From UBA3792 sp045114775 (GTDB lineage: Bacteria; Bacillota; Clostridia; Christensenellales; CAG-138): 64,000 nucleotides of DNA. A program made the translations under genes and the position numbers. Location of the stretch: the NCBI GenBank assembly GCA_045114775.1, contig JBGULC010000013.1, positions 1-64,000 of the forward strand. Reading direction: 5' to 3'. The notes beneath the pieces are model-generated. The model made no database searches. It had not been told where the DNA came from and saw nothing but the letters and a program-made list of their open reading frames with translations. This document shows positions 31,819 through 40,242 of the stretch, in pieces. The first letter of the stretch is position 1; every line of letters starts with the position of its first letter.

Positions 31819-33618
31819 ATGAACCTTAATCATGTGACCGACACCGTGCTGTATATCGGCGTCAACGACCATGCGATCGACCTCTTCGAGGGACAGTACG
31901 TCGTCCCGAACGGCATGGCATACAATTCCTACGTTGTGATGGACAAAAAGATTGCCGTGTTCGATACGGTCGACGCCCGCTTCAAGCATGAATGGCTCGA
32001 CAACCTCGAAAACGCGCTCGCAGGCAGAAAGCCGGATTATCTGATCGTGCAGCACATGGAGCCGGACCATTCGGCGAACATCATGACGTTTGCCAAAGAG
32101 TATCCGAACGCGCAGATCGTGGCGTCCTCGAAGGCGTTTACGATGATGCAGAACTTTTTCGGCACGGACTTTGCGGACCGCCGCGTCGTGGTGGGCGAGG
32201 GAGACACGCTTCCGCTCGGCGAACACACGCTCGCGTTCGTGACCGCGCCGATGGTGCATTGGCCCGAGGTTCTGATGACCTACGACACGAAGGACAAGAT
32301 CCTGTTCTCTGCGGACGGCTTCGGCAAGTTCGGCGCATTGGACGCCGACGAAGACTGGGCGTGCGAAGCGCGGCGGTACTATTTCGGCATCGTCGGCAAG
32401 TACGGCGCACAGGTGCAGGCGGTCCTCAAGAAGGCGGCGAACCTCGACATTCAGACGATTTGCCCGTTGCACGGACCGGTCCTCAAGGAGAATCTCGGCT
32501 ACTATCTGAACCTCTATCAGACCTGGTCGAGCTACGGCGTCGAGAGCGACGGCGTGTTCATCGCCTACACCTCGGTTTACGGCAACACGAAGAAGGCGGT
32601 CGAGCTCCTCGCGGACAAGCTGAAAGCGAAGGGCTGCCCGAAGGTAAGTGTCGCCGATCTCGCGCGTGAGGATATGGCGGAGGCGGTGGAGGACGCGTTC
32701 CGCTACGGCAAGCTCGTCATCGCGTCCACGACCTACAACGCCGACGTGTTCCCGTTCATGCGGACGTTCCTCGAGCACCTCGTCGAGCGCGGCTATAAGA
32801 AGCGCACGATCGGCGTCATCGAAAACGGCAGCTGGGCGCCGATGGCGGCGAAGGTCATGAAGGGCATCCTGGAACCCTGCAAGGATTTGAAGTTCACCAA
32901 CGTGAGCGTGAAGATCATGAGCGCGATGAACGAGGAGAACAAACAGCAGATCGAGAGCTTGGCGAATGAGCTGTGCGAAGAATACGAAGCGCGCAACAAC
33001 GAGACCGCGAACAAGAATGACCTCACGGCGCTGTTCAACATCGGCTACGGTCTGTACGTTGTAACGAGCAACGACGGCAAGAAGGACAACGGCTGCATCG
33101 TCAACACTGTTTCGCAGGTCACGAACCAGCCGAACCGCATTGCGGTTTGCATCAACAAGCAGAACTACACGCACCACATCGTGAAGTCGACCGGCATCAT
33201 GAACGTCAACTGCCTCAGCATTGAAGCGCCGTTCAAGGTATTCGAGAATTTCGGCTTCCAGAGCGGACGCAACGTTGACAAGTTCGCAAATTGCTCGCCG
33301 ATGCGCTCGGACAACGGCCTCGTGTTCCTGCCGCACTACATCAACTCGTTCATGTCGCTGAAGGTCGAACAGTACATCGACCTCGACACGCACGGCATGT
33401 TCATCTGCTCGGTCACCGAAGCGCGCGTCATCAACCGCGTCGAGACGATGACCTACACCTACTACCAGAAGAACGTCAAGCCGAAGCCCGCGACCGAGGG
33501 CAAGAAGGGCTGGGTCTGCAAGGTCTGCGGCTACGTCTACGAAGGCGACGAGCTGCCCGAGGACTTCATCTGCCCGCTCTGCAAGCACGGCGCGGCGGAC
33601 TTCGAGCCGATCAACTGA
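31819..33618 (+). CDS. multidomain flavodiiron protein (FDP-flavodoxin-flavin reductase-rubredoxin)
   Basis: A 599-residue four-part protein that should reduce O2 (or NO) to water in one polypeptide. Residues 1-250 are the metallo-beta-lactamase-like diiron domain with ligands His79, Glu81, Asp83, His84, His147, Asp166 and His218 all present. About 252-395 is the FMN flavodoxin domain (IAYTSVYGNTKKA). About 405-540 is a flavin reductase-like domain (GYGLYVVTSNDGKKDNGCIVN). Residues 552-599 are a rubredoxin with two CxxC pairs (CKVCGYVYEG ... CPLC). It is soluble. The fusion of both an NAD(P)H-linked flavin domain and rubredoxin would let it work without separate partners. Confidence 0.95.
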   Translation: MNLNHVTDTVLYIGVNDHAIDLFEGQYVVPNGMAYNSYVVMDKKIAVFDTVDARFKHEWLDNLENALAGRKPDYLIVQHMEPDHSANIMTFAKEYPNAQIVASSKAFTMMQNFFGTDFADRRVVVGEGDTLPLGEHTLAFVTAPMVHWPEVLMTYDTKDKILFSADGFGKFGALDADEDWACEARRYYFGIVGKYGAQVQAVLKKAANLDIQTICPLHGPVLKENLGYYLNLYQTWSSYGVESDGVFIAYTSVYGNTKKAVELLADKLKAKGCPKVSVADLAREDMAEAVEDAFRYGKLVIASTTYNADVFPFMRTFLEHLVERGYKKRTIGVIENGSWAPMAAKVMKGILEPCKDLKFTNVSVKIMSAMNEENKQQIESLANELCEEYEARNNETANKNDLTALFNIGYGLYVVTSNDGKKDNGCIVNTVSQVTNQPNRIAVCINKQNYTHHIVKSTGIMNVNCLSIEAPFKVFENFGFQSGRNVDKFANCSPMRSDNGLVFLPHYINSFMSLKVEQYIDLDTHGMFICSVTEARVINRVETMTYTYYQKNVKPKPATEGKKGWVCKVCGYVYEGDELPEDFICPLCKHGAADFEPIN

Positions 33619-33666
33619 CGCTCGGCCGGTTGACAGATATCAACCGATCGGTTTTCAAAATACAAG

Positions 33667-33696
33667 AAAAGCCGTCCGTTTTTCGGGCGGCTTTTG
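33667..33696. terminator. bidirectional terminator
   Basis: AAAAGCCGTCC and GGGCGGCTTTT form a stem around a T-rich loop, giving T-runs on both strands between the convergent genes that end at 33618 and 33701. Confidence 0.85.
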
Positions 33697-33700
33697 CATG

Positions 33701-34660
33701 TCATTCTTCGGAGAGGAAGGGGAACTTTTTTTTGAGGAAGTACCGGTAGTCCGGCGCGGACTCGGCGTTCCGATACTCATCGAAGGTTGTGCGCCTGATC
33801 CAGTCGCGCATCCGATCGGACAGCTCGGCGTACCGTGTGATCACGATCCTGCCTTCACGCTCGGCTTCGAGCAGGGCGTTGAGCGCGTCCGGCACGAACT
33901 CACAGGAAACGACGGGAAGCGGGCGCTCCGAAAAGTATGCGCCGGGTATGTTCGTAAGCCGTTGCACGGCGTCGCATTCTTTCACGGCATAGATATAGCC
34001 GGACACACCCCTGTAGGTATCTTCGAGCGCGTTTTCGTAGTATTCCTCAAAGTGCAGCAGACCGTCCTTTGTGAAGCCGTAGCTGGCCCATTTCTGCCAC
34101 TTTCCGGCGTGGGCAAAGCCGTTTTCCCTGCACGTCTTTTCGACGGCGTTAGAAAGATATACGAGCGTATTCTCGCGCTTCTCGGAAAAGTAGATGCGCG
34201 GCACGTTGTCATTTGAAACGCGCGGCTCAAGCGTTTCAATGCCCGGCGTTTGCGATGCGTGATAGAGCGTATGACCGTGCGAATGGCTGCGTTTTCCGGT
34301 TTGAATGAACGCGATCAGCGCTTCAACGTCGCTGAAGTCGTCGTAGTCACCGACGATTCCTTCCCGATGATAGACGACGCCGTTTTTTTCATTGCGCTCC
34401 AGACAGTCGAGCAGCGCATCTTCGCCGTACCGTTTTACGAACAGCGTGAATCCATACGGCTTGATCTTGGACAGCAATCCTTTGCGGCAGTCCGCTTCGC
34501 ACGCATAGCAGTGAGATACGCCTTTCTGCATGGAGCAGCTGCGATTTTCACACCAGTCTTTGTCGGGACAGTTTCCTGAATTACAACCGCTGCAGTGCGC
34601 GTTTTCGCTACACAGACAGCACGCCAGCCCGCAGCGCGCGATCCCCAGTTCTCTCTTCAT
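33701..34660 (-). CDS. DUF3795-like Cys-rich N-terminus with uncharacterised C-terminal domain
   Basis: The 319-residue protein starts with a cysteine-rich segment (residues about 8-60 with CGLACCLCSENAHCSGC, CPDKDWCENRSC and CYACE) like DUF3795 zinc/Fe-S proteins. A helical part continues to about 110 (ALLDCLERNEKNG). The C-terminal ~200 residues begin at about 127 (HTLYHASQTPGIETLEPR) and resemble the small DUF with an ADP-ribosyltransferase-like opening (YHAS, FSEKRENTLVYLS). That comparison is tentative. ATG at 34660 is chosen because AAAGGA is near and the Cys motif begins there. Confidence 0.7.
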   Translation of the reverse strand: MKRELGIARCGLACCLCSENAHCSGCNSGNCPDKDWCENRSCSMQKGVSHCYACEADCRKGLLSKIKPYGFTLFVKRYGEDALLDCLERNEKNGVVYHREGIVGDYDDFSDVEALIAFIQTGKRSHSHGHTLYHASQTPGIETLEPRVSNDNVPRIYFSEKRENTLVYLSNAVEKTCRENGFAHAGKWQKWASYGFTKDGLLHFEEYYENALEDTYRGVSGYIYAVKECDAVQRLTNIPGAYFSERPLPVVSCEFVPDALNALLEAEREGRIVITRYAELSDRMRDWIRRTTFDEYRNAESAPDYRYFLKKKFPFLSEE

Positions 34661-34735
34661 GCAGCATTTCCTTTCCGTATGATCCGTCAATACTGTAATT
34701 ATACCAGAGCCGTTCCGATCCTGCAACAGAACCGA

Positions 34736-34766
34736 TAAAAATACCCGCCTCGGTTTGAGGCGGGTA
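34736..34766 (-). terminator. terminator of the rplM-rpsI operon
   Basis: On the minus strand CCCGCCT and AGGCGGG form a stem around CAAACCG, followed by TATTTTT. It lies just beyond the rpsI stop. Confidence 0.88.
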
Positions 34767-34781
34767 ACGGGTTCGAGATGA

Positions 34782-35174
34782 TTATCTCTTGGAGAACTGG
34801 GGCGCACGACGAGCTGCATGCAGACCGTACTTTTTGCGCTCTTTCATTCTCGGATCGCGGGTAAGGAAGCCCGCCTTCTTCAGCGTGCCGCGAAGCTCCG
34901 GATCTGCGGAGAGCAGCGCGCGGGAGATGCCGTGACGGATCGCGCCCGCCTGGCCGGTCGTACCGCCGCCGTAGACGTTCACGTTCACATCGTACTTTTC
35001 GGAAAGGTTCGTGAGAACCAAGGGGGCACGGACGATCATCTTGAGGGTTTCGAGACCGAAATACTCGTTGATGTCACGCTTGTTGATCGTGATGTTGCCG
35101 CTGCCGGGGAGAAGACGAACGCGCGCGACGGACTTCTTGCGTCTGCCGGTGCCGATGTAAGCGATCTTTGCCAT
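34782..35174 (-). CDS. rpsI: 30S ribosomal protein S9
   Basis: The 130-residue product is a full-length S9: YIGTGRRKKSVARVRLLPGSG near the start, VYGGGTTGQAGAIRHGISRALL in the middle and the invariant C-terminal RRAPQFSKR that reaches the P-site tRNA. It follows rplM by 18 bases in the usual L13-S9 operon. Confidence 0.98.
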   Translation of the reverse strand: MAKIAYIGTGRRKKSVARVRLLPGSGNITINKRDINEYFGLETLKMIVRAPLVLTNLSEKYDVNVNVYGGGTTGQAGAIRHGISRALLSADPELRGTLKKAGFLTRDPRMKERKKYGLHAARRAPQFSKR

Positions 35175-35192
35175 TGTCGTTCTCCTTTCCGA

Positions 35193-35624
35193 TTACTTGA
35201 GCTCCAGCGCCTGGGGCTGCTGTGCTTCGTGGTTGTGGTTCGGTCCTGCATAGACGCGAAGCTTCTTCAGCATCTTGTCGCCCAGCGGACCCTTCGGCAT
35301 CATGCGGCGAATGGATTCATAAACCGCAAACTCCGGCTTGGTCTCAAGGAGCGTACGATAGTTGACTTCCTTGATTCCGCCCGGGAAACCGGTGTGGTGA
35401 ATGTAGGTCTTGCTATCCAGCTTCTTGCCGGTCAGACGGACCTTCTCGGCGTTGATGACGATCACGTGGTCGCCGCAATCAACGTGAGGCGTAAAGATGG
35501 GCTTGTGCTTACCGCGGAGAATCGCAGCGACCTGGCTGGACAGACGGCCAAGAACCATGTCCGTCGCATCCACGACATACCAGCTGCGCTCAACGGTTTC
35601 GCCCTTTGCCATATAAGACTTCAT
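35193..35624 (-). CDS. rplM: 50S ribosomal protein L13
   Basis: A 143-residue L13 (ERSWYVVDATDMVLGRLSSQ, GDHVIVINAEKVRLTGKK, RMMPKGPLGDKMLKKLRVY). The ATG at 35624 has GGAGGA six bases upstream; the long upstream in-frame extension lies in the leader. The leader of about 90 nt could hold an autoregulatory L13-type structure, but I could not match it to a known consensus. Confidence 0.98.
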   Translation of the reverse strand: MKSYMAKGETVERSWYVVDATDMVLGRLSSQVAAILRGKHKPIFTPHVDCGDHVIVINAEKVRLTGKKLDSKTYIHHTGFPGGIKEVNYRTLLETKPEFAVYESIRRMMPKGPLGDKMLKKLRVYAGPNHNHEAQQPQALELK

Positions 35625-35721
35625 GGCGATTCCTCCGATATATAAATTTTGTAAATCTTTGCTGCATTCGGCGTTCTGATGTCGGGGCTGTGACGCAGTT
35701 CCACCCAATGGCACACCGAAT

Positions 35722-35750
35722 ATACTAACAAAACAAAGCAAGGTTGTCAA
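35722..35750 (-). promoter_or_regulatory. promoter of rplM-rpsI
   Basis: On the minus strand TTGACA (35750-35745) and TAGTAT (35727-35722) are 17 nt apart, a near-consensus sigma-A promoter as expected for ribosomal protein genes. Confidence 0.85.
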
Positions 35751-35845
35751 GAAAAATTTTCAGGTTTTTTCGATATATTTTCATCTTTTCCCGTGCGCGG
35801 CGGTCGGTTTTCGCTCCCGAAAGCCCAAATCCGTGCAGCGCGGCA

Positions 35846-35874
35846 TTGCCGTGCGCGTACGCGCGTGGTATACT
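35846..35874 (+). promoter_or_regulatory. promoter with palindromic spacer, second ECF cassette
   Basis: TTGCCG (35846-35851) and TATACT (35869-35874) are separated by 17 nt. The spacer holds the perfect 12-bp palindrome GCGCGTACGCGC (35853-35864), a candidate repressor site. The promoter lies about 90 nt before the sigma gene and diverges from the rplM promoter. Confidence 0.6.
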
Positions 35875-35966
35875 GGAAAAAACGGTCTCGGAATGATATA
35901 TTTTCAATTGCTGTAACGAAACGCACGGTGCCGACATTCACTGTGCAGAGAGGAGGTGAGCGAAGG

Positions 35967-36452
35967 ATGGACCTTGAAGCCGTGTACCGCGAGCATTCCG
36001 CATCCGTGTACCGCTTCCTGTATGCAAAGACCGGCAGCGCCGAGCTTGCGGAGGAGCTGACGCAGGAAACGTTCTATCAGGCAGTCAAAAGCATTGATCG
36101 CTTTGACGGATCCTCAAAGATTACTACCTTCCTGTTCGGCATCGCGAAGAACGTATGGCTCAACGAATACCGCAGACGGAAAAAGGCGCCTGTTTCCCTT
36201 GCGGATACCGAAGCCGTCGCCGTACCGTCCGCAGAACGCGACGTGCTTTCGAAGATGGGACGTGAGGATATTCTGCGCGCCATTCACGGTATTCCGGATC
36301 CTGCCCGCGAAGTGCTCTATCTCAGACTGCTCGGTTCCCTCTCGTTCGCAGAGATCGGCTCCATCCTCGGACAGACGGAAAACTGGTCCCGCGTCACCTA
36401 CTACCGTGCCAAACAACAATTGATCAAGGAGATCGAAAACCATGAAAAATAA
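35967..36452 (+). CDS. ECF-family sigma factor
   Basis: The 161-residue sigma factor has sigma2 (EELTQETFYQAVKSIDRFDG, TTFLFGIAKNVWLNEYRRR) and sigma4 (DPAREVLYLRLLGSLSFAEIGS, WSRVTYYRAKQQL). AGGAGGTG lies eight bases before the ATG at 35967. It overlaps the anti-sigma gene by 11 bases, the common arrangement for a sigma held inactive at the membrane. Confidence 0.93.
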   Translation: MDLEAVYREHSASVYRFLYAKTGSAELAEELTQETFYQAVKSIDRFDGSSKITTFLFGIAKNVWLNEYRRRKKAPVSLADTEAVAVPSAERDVLSKMGREDILRAIHGIPDPAREVLYLRLLGSLSFAEIGSILGQTENWSRVTYYRAKQQLIKEIENHEK

Positions 36453-37797
36453 ACTGAGCTGCGAAATCGTAAAGGATCTGCTTCCCTCTTATATTGATCG
36501 GCTGACCTCCAAGGAAACGAGCGAGGCGGTTGCCGCTCACCTTTCCGACTGCGAATCCTGCCGTGCCGCATATCGCGAAATGACGAACAGCGAACCGGCG
36601 ATGGCCGAGCAGCCGGAGATTGATTATCTCAAAAAGGTCCGCAACTCCCGCCGCCGCATCCGCAATATTGCGATCATCGCCGCTTCGGGCGTACTTGCGC
36701 TCGGTCTCATCGCCGTGCTCATTGCCACACAGTCCAAAAAGAAATCCGAAAAGGACGCACAGACGATTACCGAACTTACTGAGACCAAGGAAGAACTGGA
36801 AAAACAGACCGAAGAGCTTGCACAGCAGACGGAAGAAGCCGCGCAGACGATCATTGAACTCGAACAGCAGATCGAGCTGCCCGCCGTGATCTACGACGCG
36901 GAGACCAGAGCGCTTGTCATCACCGGTACGGACCGCTATGACGAGATCGTCATCCCCGAAGAGGCGGAGAGCGCGATCTCGCTCGACGTGCAGGACGATG
37001 AGTTTCATCTGACCATGGACCTCACCGTTCGCTACGATACGGACGAACCGCTGAAAACCTTTGTTCCCGGCTTTGTCGACCGCACGGAAAAAAGTCTGCA
37101 GTTTTTGCGCGCATGGTTTAGGGAAAACGCCGCGGAATATTACGATCCCTCCGCATCCGAAAAGATGGTCGAGTTCTCCATCACCGAGAGCAACAGTTTT
37201 GTCAGTCAGAACAACCGGGACCGCATCAAGATCAATACCTCCAGACTGTACTGGAACCGCGATACGGCGCTCGTATACGCCATGATGAACTGCCGCTACT
37301 GTGAATGGGAGCAGATGGGCTATCTGCAGAATCTCGCCTATTCTGTCAATCCGTACAACGAATGGCTGCTTGTCATGGACGATTCAACCGAAGAATTCGG
37401 CTCGATCCCGTACTATCAGGCGGCAGTAAAAGCAGGTCTCGATCTCGAACATATGACGCCGGAGGGATACGCGATCCTGACCGACACGATTGCGCTCTAC
37501 TCGATCAAAGAGGATTGGATCCACACGGCCAACGGTAGCACCTTCGAGTATCTGCCGGTCAGCAGAACCGTCTTTTTCACCGTCTCTCCGGAGACCGTCA
37601 CCAACCCGGTAAACGGCGAGCTGACACCCTTCATGGCGGGATCGTTCATCCGTCGGCTGACCGATGTATACGGACTTGACGCGGTCAACGCGTTCGTGTT
37701 CGGAGAAAAGACGTTTGACGAGGCATTCGGCGTCGATTACGAGACCGCGCGCGAAGCATGGATCGCATGGCTCTGCGAAACCTACCCGACAGAATGA
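36442..37797 (+). CDS. zinc-finger anti-sigma factor with large extracellular domain
   Basis: A 451-residue membrane protein. The N-terminal anti-sigma zinc domain has Cys7, His33, Cys37 and Cys40 (HLSDCESC). A basic segment and a membrane helix (about 70-93) follow, then a coiled coil (about 95-145, TELTETKEELEKQTEELAQ) and an extracellular part of ~300 residues with no family I can name (contains VYDAETRALVITGTDRYDEI-like strands and ends WIAWLCETYPTE). It should bind and silence the ECF sigma upstream until a signal acts on the outer domain. Confidence 0.88.
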   Translation: MKNKLSCEIVKDLLPSYIDRLTSKETSEAVAAHLSDCESCRAAYREMTNSEPAMAEQPEIDYLKKVRNSRRRIRNIAIIAASGVLALGLIAVLIATQSKKKSEKDAQTITELTETKEELEKQTEELAQQTEEAAQTIIELEQQIELPAVIYDAETRALVITGTDRYDEIVIPEEAESAISLDVQDDEFHLTMDLTVRYDTDEPLKTFVPGFVDRTEKSLQFLRAWFRENAAEYYDPSASEKMVEFSITESNSFVSQNNRDRIKINTSRLYWNRDTALVYAMMNCRYCEWEQMGYLQNLAYSVNPYNEWLLVMDDSTEEFGSIPYYQAAVKAGLDLEHMTPEGYAILTDTIALYSIKEDWIHTANGSTFEYLPVSRTVFFTVSPETVTNPVNGELTPFMAGSFIRRLTDVYGLDAVNAFVFGEKTFDEAFGVDYETAREAWIAWLCETYPTE

Positions 37798-37818
37798 TCC
37801 GAACGGAGGGAACCTGAC

Positions 37819-39579
37819 GTGAAACAGATGAAAACGACCTTGGTTTTGTTCCTTACCGCGCTGCTGCTGTTCGGCTGCGCACAAAAGCCCGCTGCGGAAA
37901 CGACGACCGAAGCGCCCGACGTTCCCGCGTCGGCAGCAGTTCCGGAGCCGACGTCCGAGCCCACACCCGAACCTGCCCCGGAGCCGTTTGACCCGTTTGC
38001 TGCGATCGAAGAAGCGGAAATCGCGGAGGGACGTCACGAACGCGGCAAAGATTATGCCGCACCCTTCCGGACGCATTTCATCGATACGGAACGAGTCGCC
38101 GTACACTTCGAAGACTGCGCCGCCTACAGCGCCGAAGCGCTGCGGGAGCTTGCAAAAACCGCGTATGCGGACGTCCTTGCGATCGGGGAACGTACGGGTG
38201 AAACGCCCCGAAAAATCACGGTCTATATTGTGGAGCGAATGCTGAAGGATCACCCGGTCCTCTCGGACGACCGTGTGTTCTGCACCGCTGCGGACGTTGA
38301 AAGCGGTGCGTACCGCGAGGCGCTCTGCGGCGCCTGCTGCGCGCTTCCGGTTTCGTGGATGCAGATCGGCGTCGCCGCATACGTTTTCGACACGCCTGAC
38401 GAAAGCGGCCTTTCCGACTACTATCGCGACGAGGCGCACGCCTGGACCGCGTCCTGCGCTGCGGTATACCTGCTTCCGGAAGTCGCGGGCGAAGAGACGG
38501 CTGCCGCGGCAAGAAAGACCGCGATCAGCCTGACCGCGTATCTGATGGAGCAGAAAGGCCTTGATGCAATCAGGACTGTCGTAAGCACGGCGGAGGTGCT
38601 TCCCGCGTGGTCTGCGCATATCGGCCTTGAAACGCCTCCCGTACTTCCCGCGGGCAGCGAGTATGCGGCGGCAATGACGGCGGAGACCGATCGCAAATAC
38701 CGCTGCGTGCTGCGCGCAGGCTTGCTGACCGCATACGTCGAGAACGGAAGCGCGTTTGAGACGGCCGACGACCTGTACCGCTTCGTCTGCTGCTATTACC
38801 ACGGCGCAGAGCTGCTGCTTGCAGAGATTCGGGAGGAGATCCCGCAGTACGCGCCGATCGCAGAGGAACATTTTTCGGAGCCGATGGAGTTCGTGCTGTT
38901 TGAACATTGGCAAGGCAGCGCGCCTTACGTGAACACCAACAGCTATTCGGACGGGAACCGTATCCATCTCCGGCAGCTGAGCCATACGTGGCATGAACTG
39001 ACGCACTCGCTCCTTCAGCACGACGGTGCTGTTTCGTACTGGTGGATCTGTGAAGCGATCGCGGACCATTTCTCCCGTCACGTGCTGACGGTCGAGGATC
39101 CGGATCCGGACTTTCCGGATGACCCGGAGGAGCGGCTTCGGTATTGGGTCGGAGAAAACGCAGAGGAACGGGTCGTTGCGTTTTATCGGAAAGCGTTTGC
39201 CGTTTACCGGCAAATCAAGACGGAAGATCCCTCCTCGCAGGACGGCATTCTGAACGATCATGCGTTTTACCGTGCGATCGGGATCACCTCGTTCCTTTGC
39301 CCGGATGAAGCGAAGGCAGCCGGCATTTACTCCGTTGCGGCTGCGAGAGGAAAAACTGCGGACAGCCCGGAAACGAACGGAAACGCTATGATCTATCAGC
39401 AGGCGATGGTGCTGTTCGAATACCTCTGTGATCTTTACGGGATCGAAACGGTCTTCGACGCCTACATGACCGATACGCCGCTTGAAGAGGTCTGCGGCAA
39501 GCCGTACGCGGAGCTGTATGCGGATTGTCTCGCGACTCTTAAGGAAAGGTACGGCGATCTGCTTGCAGACGCAGACTGA
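37819..39579 (+). CDS. lipoprotein with gluzincin-like HExxH motif
   Basis: The 586-residue product has a lipoprotein signal (LLLFGC), a PEPTSEPTPEP linker, then a domain with HELTH at residues 392-396 and a possible third ligand, Glu412 in CEAIADHF, spaced 16 residues on. This is the HExxH...E arrangement of M1-like gluzincin metallopeptidases, though the spacing is slightly short. The start is GTG 37819 with GGAGGG eight bases upstream. It follows the anti-sigma gene by 21 bases, so it is probably part of the same regulated response. The peptidase activity is inferred. Confidence 0.72.
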   Translation: MKQMKTTLVLFLTALLLFGCAQKPAAETTTEAPDVPASAAVPEPTSEPTPEPAPEPFDPFAAIEEAEIAEGRHERGKDYAAPFRTHFIDTERVAVHFEDCAAYSAEALRELAKTAYADVLAIGERTGETPRKITVYIVERMLKDHPVLSDDRVFCTAADVESGAYREALCGACCALPVSWMQIGVAAYVFDTPDESGLSDYYRDEAHAWTASCAAVYLLPEVAGEETAAAARKTAISLTAYLMEQKGLDAIRTVVSTAEVLPAWSAHIGLETPPVLPAGSEYAAAMTAETDRKYRCVLRAGLLTAYVENGSAFETADDLYRFVCCYYHGAELLLAEIREEIPQYAPIAEEHFSEPMEFVLFEHWQGSAPYVNTNSYSDGNRIHLRQLSHTWHELTHSLLQHDGAVSYWWICEAIADHFSRHVLTVEDPDPDFPDDPEERLRYWVGENAEERVVAFYRKAFAVYRQIKTEDPSSQDGILNDHAFYRAIGITSFLCPDEAKAAGIYSVAAARGKTADSPETNGNAMIYQQAMVLFEYLCDLYGIETVFDAYMTDTPLEEVCGKPYAELYADCLATLKERYGDLLADAD

Positions 39580-39592
39580 CAAAGCAAATAAA

Positions 39593-39633
39593 CCCCGAAG
39601 GATCGGTTCAGCGGATCCTTCGGGTATTTTTTT
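39593..39633 (+). terminator. terminator after the ECF/metalloprotease cassette
   Basis: CCCGAAGGATC and GGATCCTTCGGG form a long stem around GGTTCAGC, followed by TATTTTTTTA. Confidence 0.92.
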
Positions 39634-39680
39634 ATGTTTATTGCGCACAATAGCAGCATCCATCAAGTTCGGAGGTCGTC

Positions 39681-39797
39681 ATGCCGGAACATACCGTCAT
39701 CTATCGCATCAATCTGCACGGCTGCGGCGGCGAAAAGCTGCCCGCGGACCGCGAAACAAGAGCGCCGGAGCACCCGGAGAAGGGAATGCGTCCGTGA
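39681..39797 (+). CDS. micro-ORF coupled to spoVAC (38 aa)
   Basis: A 38-codon frame (MPEHTVIYRINLHGCGGEKL, then Arg/Glu/Pro-rich to KGMRP) with GGAGG five bases before its ATG. Its TGA stop overlaps the GTG start of spoVAC (GTGA, 39794-39797). The good ribosome binding site and the exact overlap suggest it is translated and couples translation of spoVAC. No family recognised; it is too short to be SpoVAA or SpoVAB. It could act only as a leader. Confidence 0.55.
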   Translation: MPEHTVIYRINLHGCGGEKLPADRETRAPEHPEKGMRP

Positions 39798-40234
39798 AGC
39801 AGCCGTTCGACGCAAAAGCGTATCAAAAGGAGGTCGCGCGCCGCGCACCGAAAAGCCCTGCCGCGCTGCAGTGCCTCAAGGCGTTTCTCGTCGGCGGACT
39901 GATCTGTATGCTCGGGCAGGGGATCCATGATCTTGCGCTTCTGATCCCGCTTTCGGACAAGGACGCTTCGACCGTCAGCTCGATCACGCTGATCTTCCTC
40001 ACCGCGCTTCTCACCGGACTCGGCGTGTTCGACCGGATCGCGTCGTTTGCGGGCGCAGGCACGGTCGTGCCGATCACCGGCTTTGCAAATTCGATCGCCG
40101 CGCCTGCCATGGAATACCGTCCCGAGGGTTTCGTGCTCGGCGTCGGCGCCAAGCTCTTTTCGATCGCCGGACCCGTCCTCGTTTACGGCGTCGGCGCTTC
40201 GATCCTCGTCGGGCTGATCTCGCTCCTGTTCTGA
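39794..40234 (+). CDS. spoVAC: stage V sporulation protein AC
   Basis: The 146-residue membrane protein matches SpoVAC (about 150 residues in Bacillus): LKAFLVGGLICMLGQGIHDL, GVFDRIASFAGAGTVVPITGFANSI, PEGFVLGVGAKLFSIAGPVLVYGV. SpoVAC is a mechanosensitive component of the Ca-dipicolinate channel. The GTG start at 39794 overlaps the upstream micro-ORF stop. It is separated by 32 kb from spoVAD-spoVAE, which are usually its immediate neighbours. It converges with the radical SAM gene. Confidence 0.92.
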   Translation: MKQPFDAKAYQKEVARRAPKSPAALQCLKAFLVGGLICMLGQGIHDLALLIPLSDKDASTVSSITLIFLTALLTGLGVFDRIASFAGAGTVVPITGFANSIAAPAMEYRPEGFVLGVGAKLFSIAGPVLVYGVGASILVGLISLLF

Positions 40235-40242
40235 TAAGGCGG

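Noticed and set aside
37384..39666. A 760-codon open frame on the minus strand
   Set aside because: It is antisense to the anti-sigma and metalloprotease-like genes, which have signal peptides, motifs and ribosome binding sites. The long antisense frame is a by-product of GC-rich codon use (Arg-rich product).
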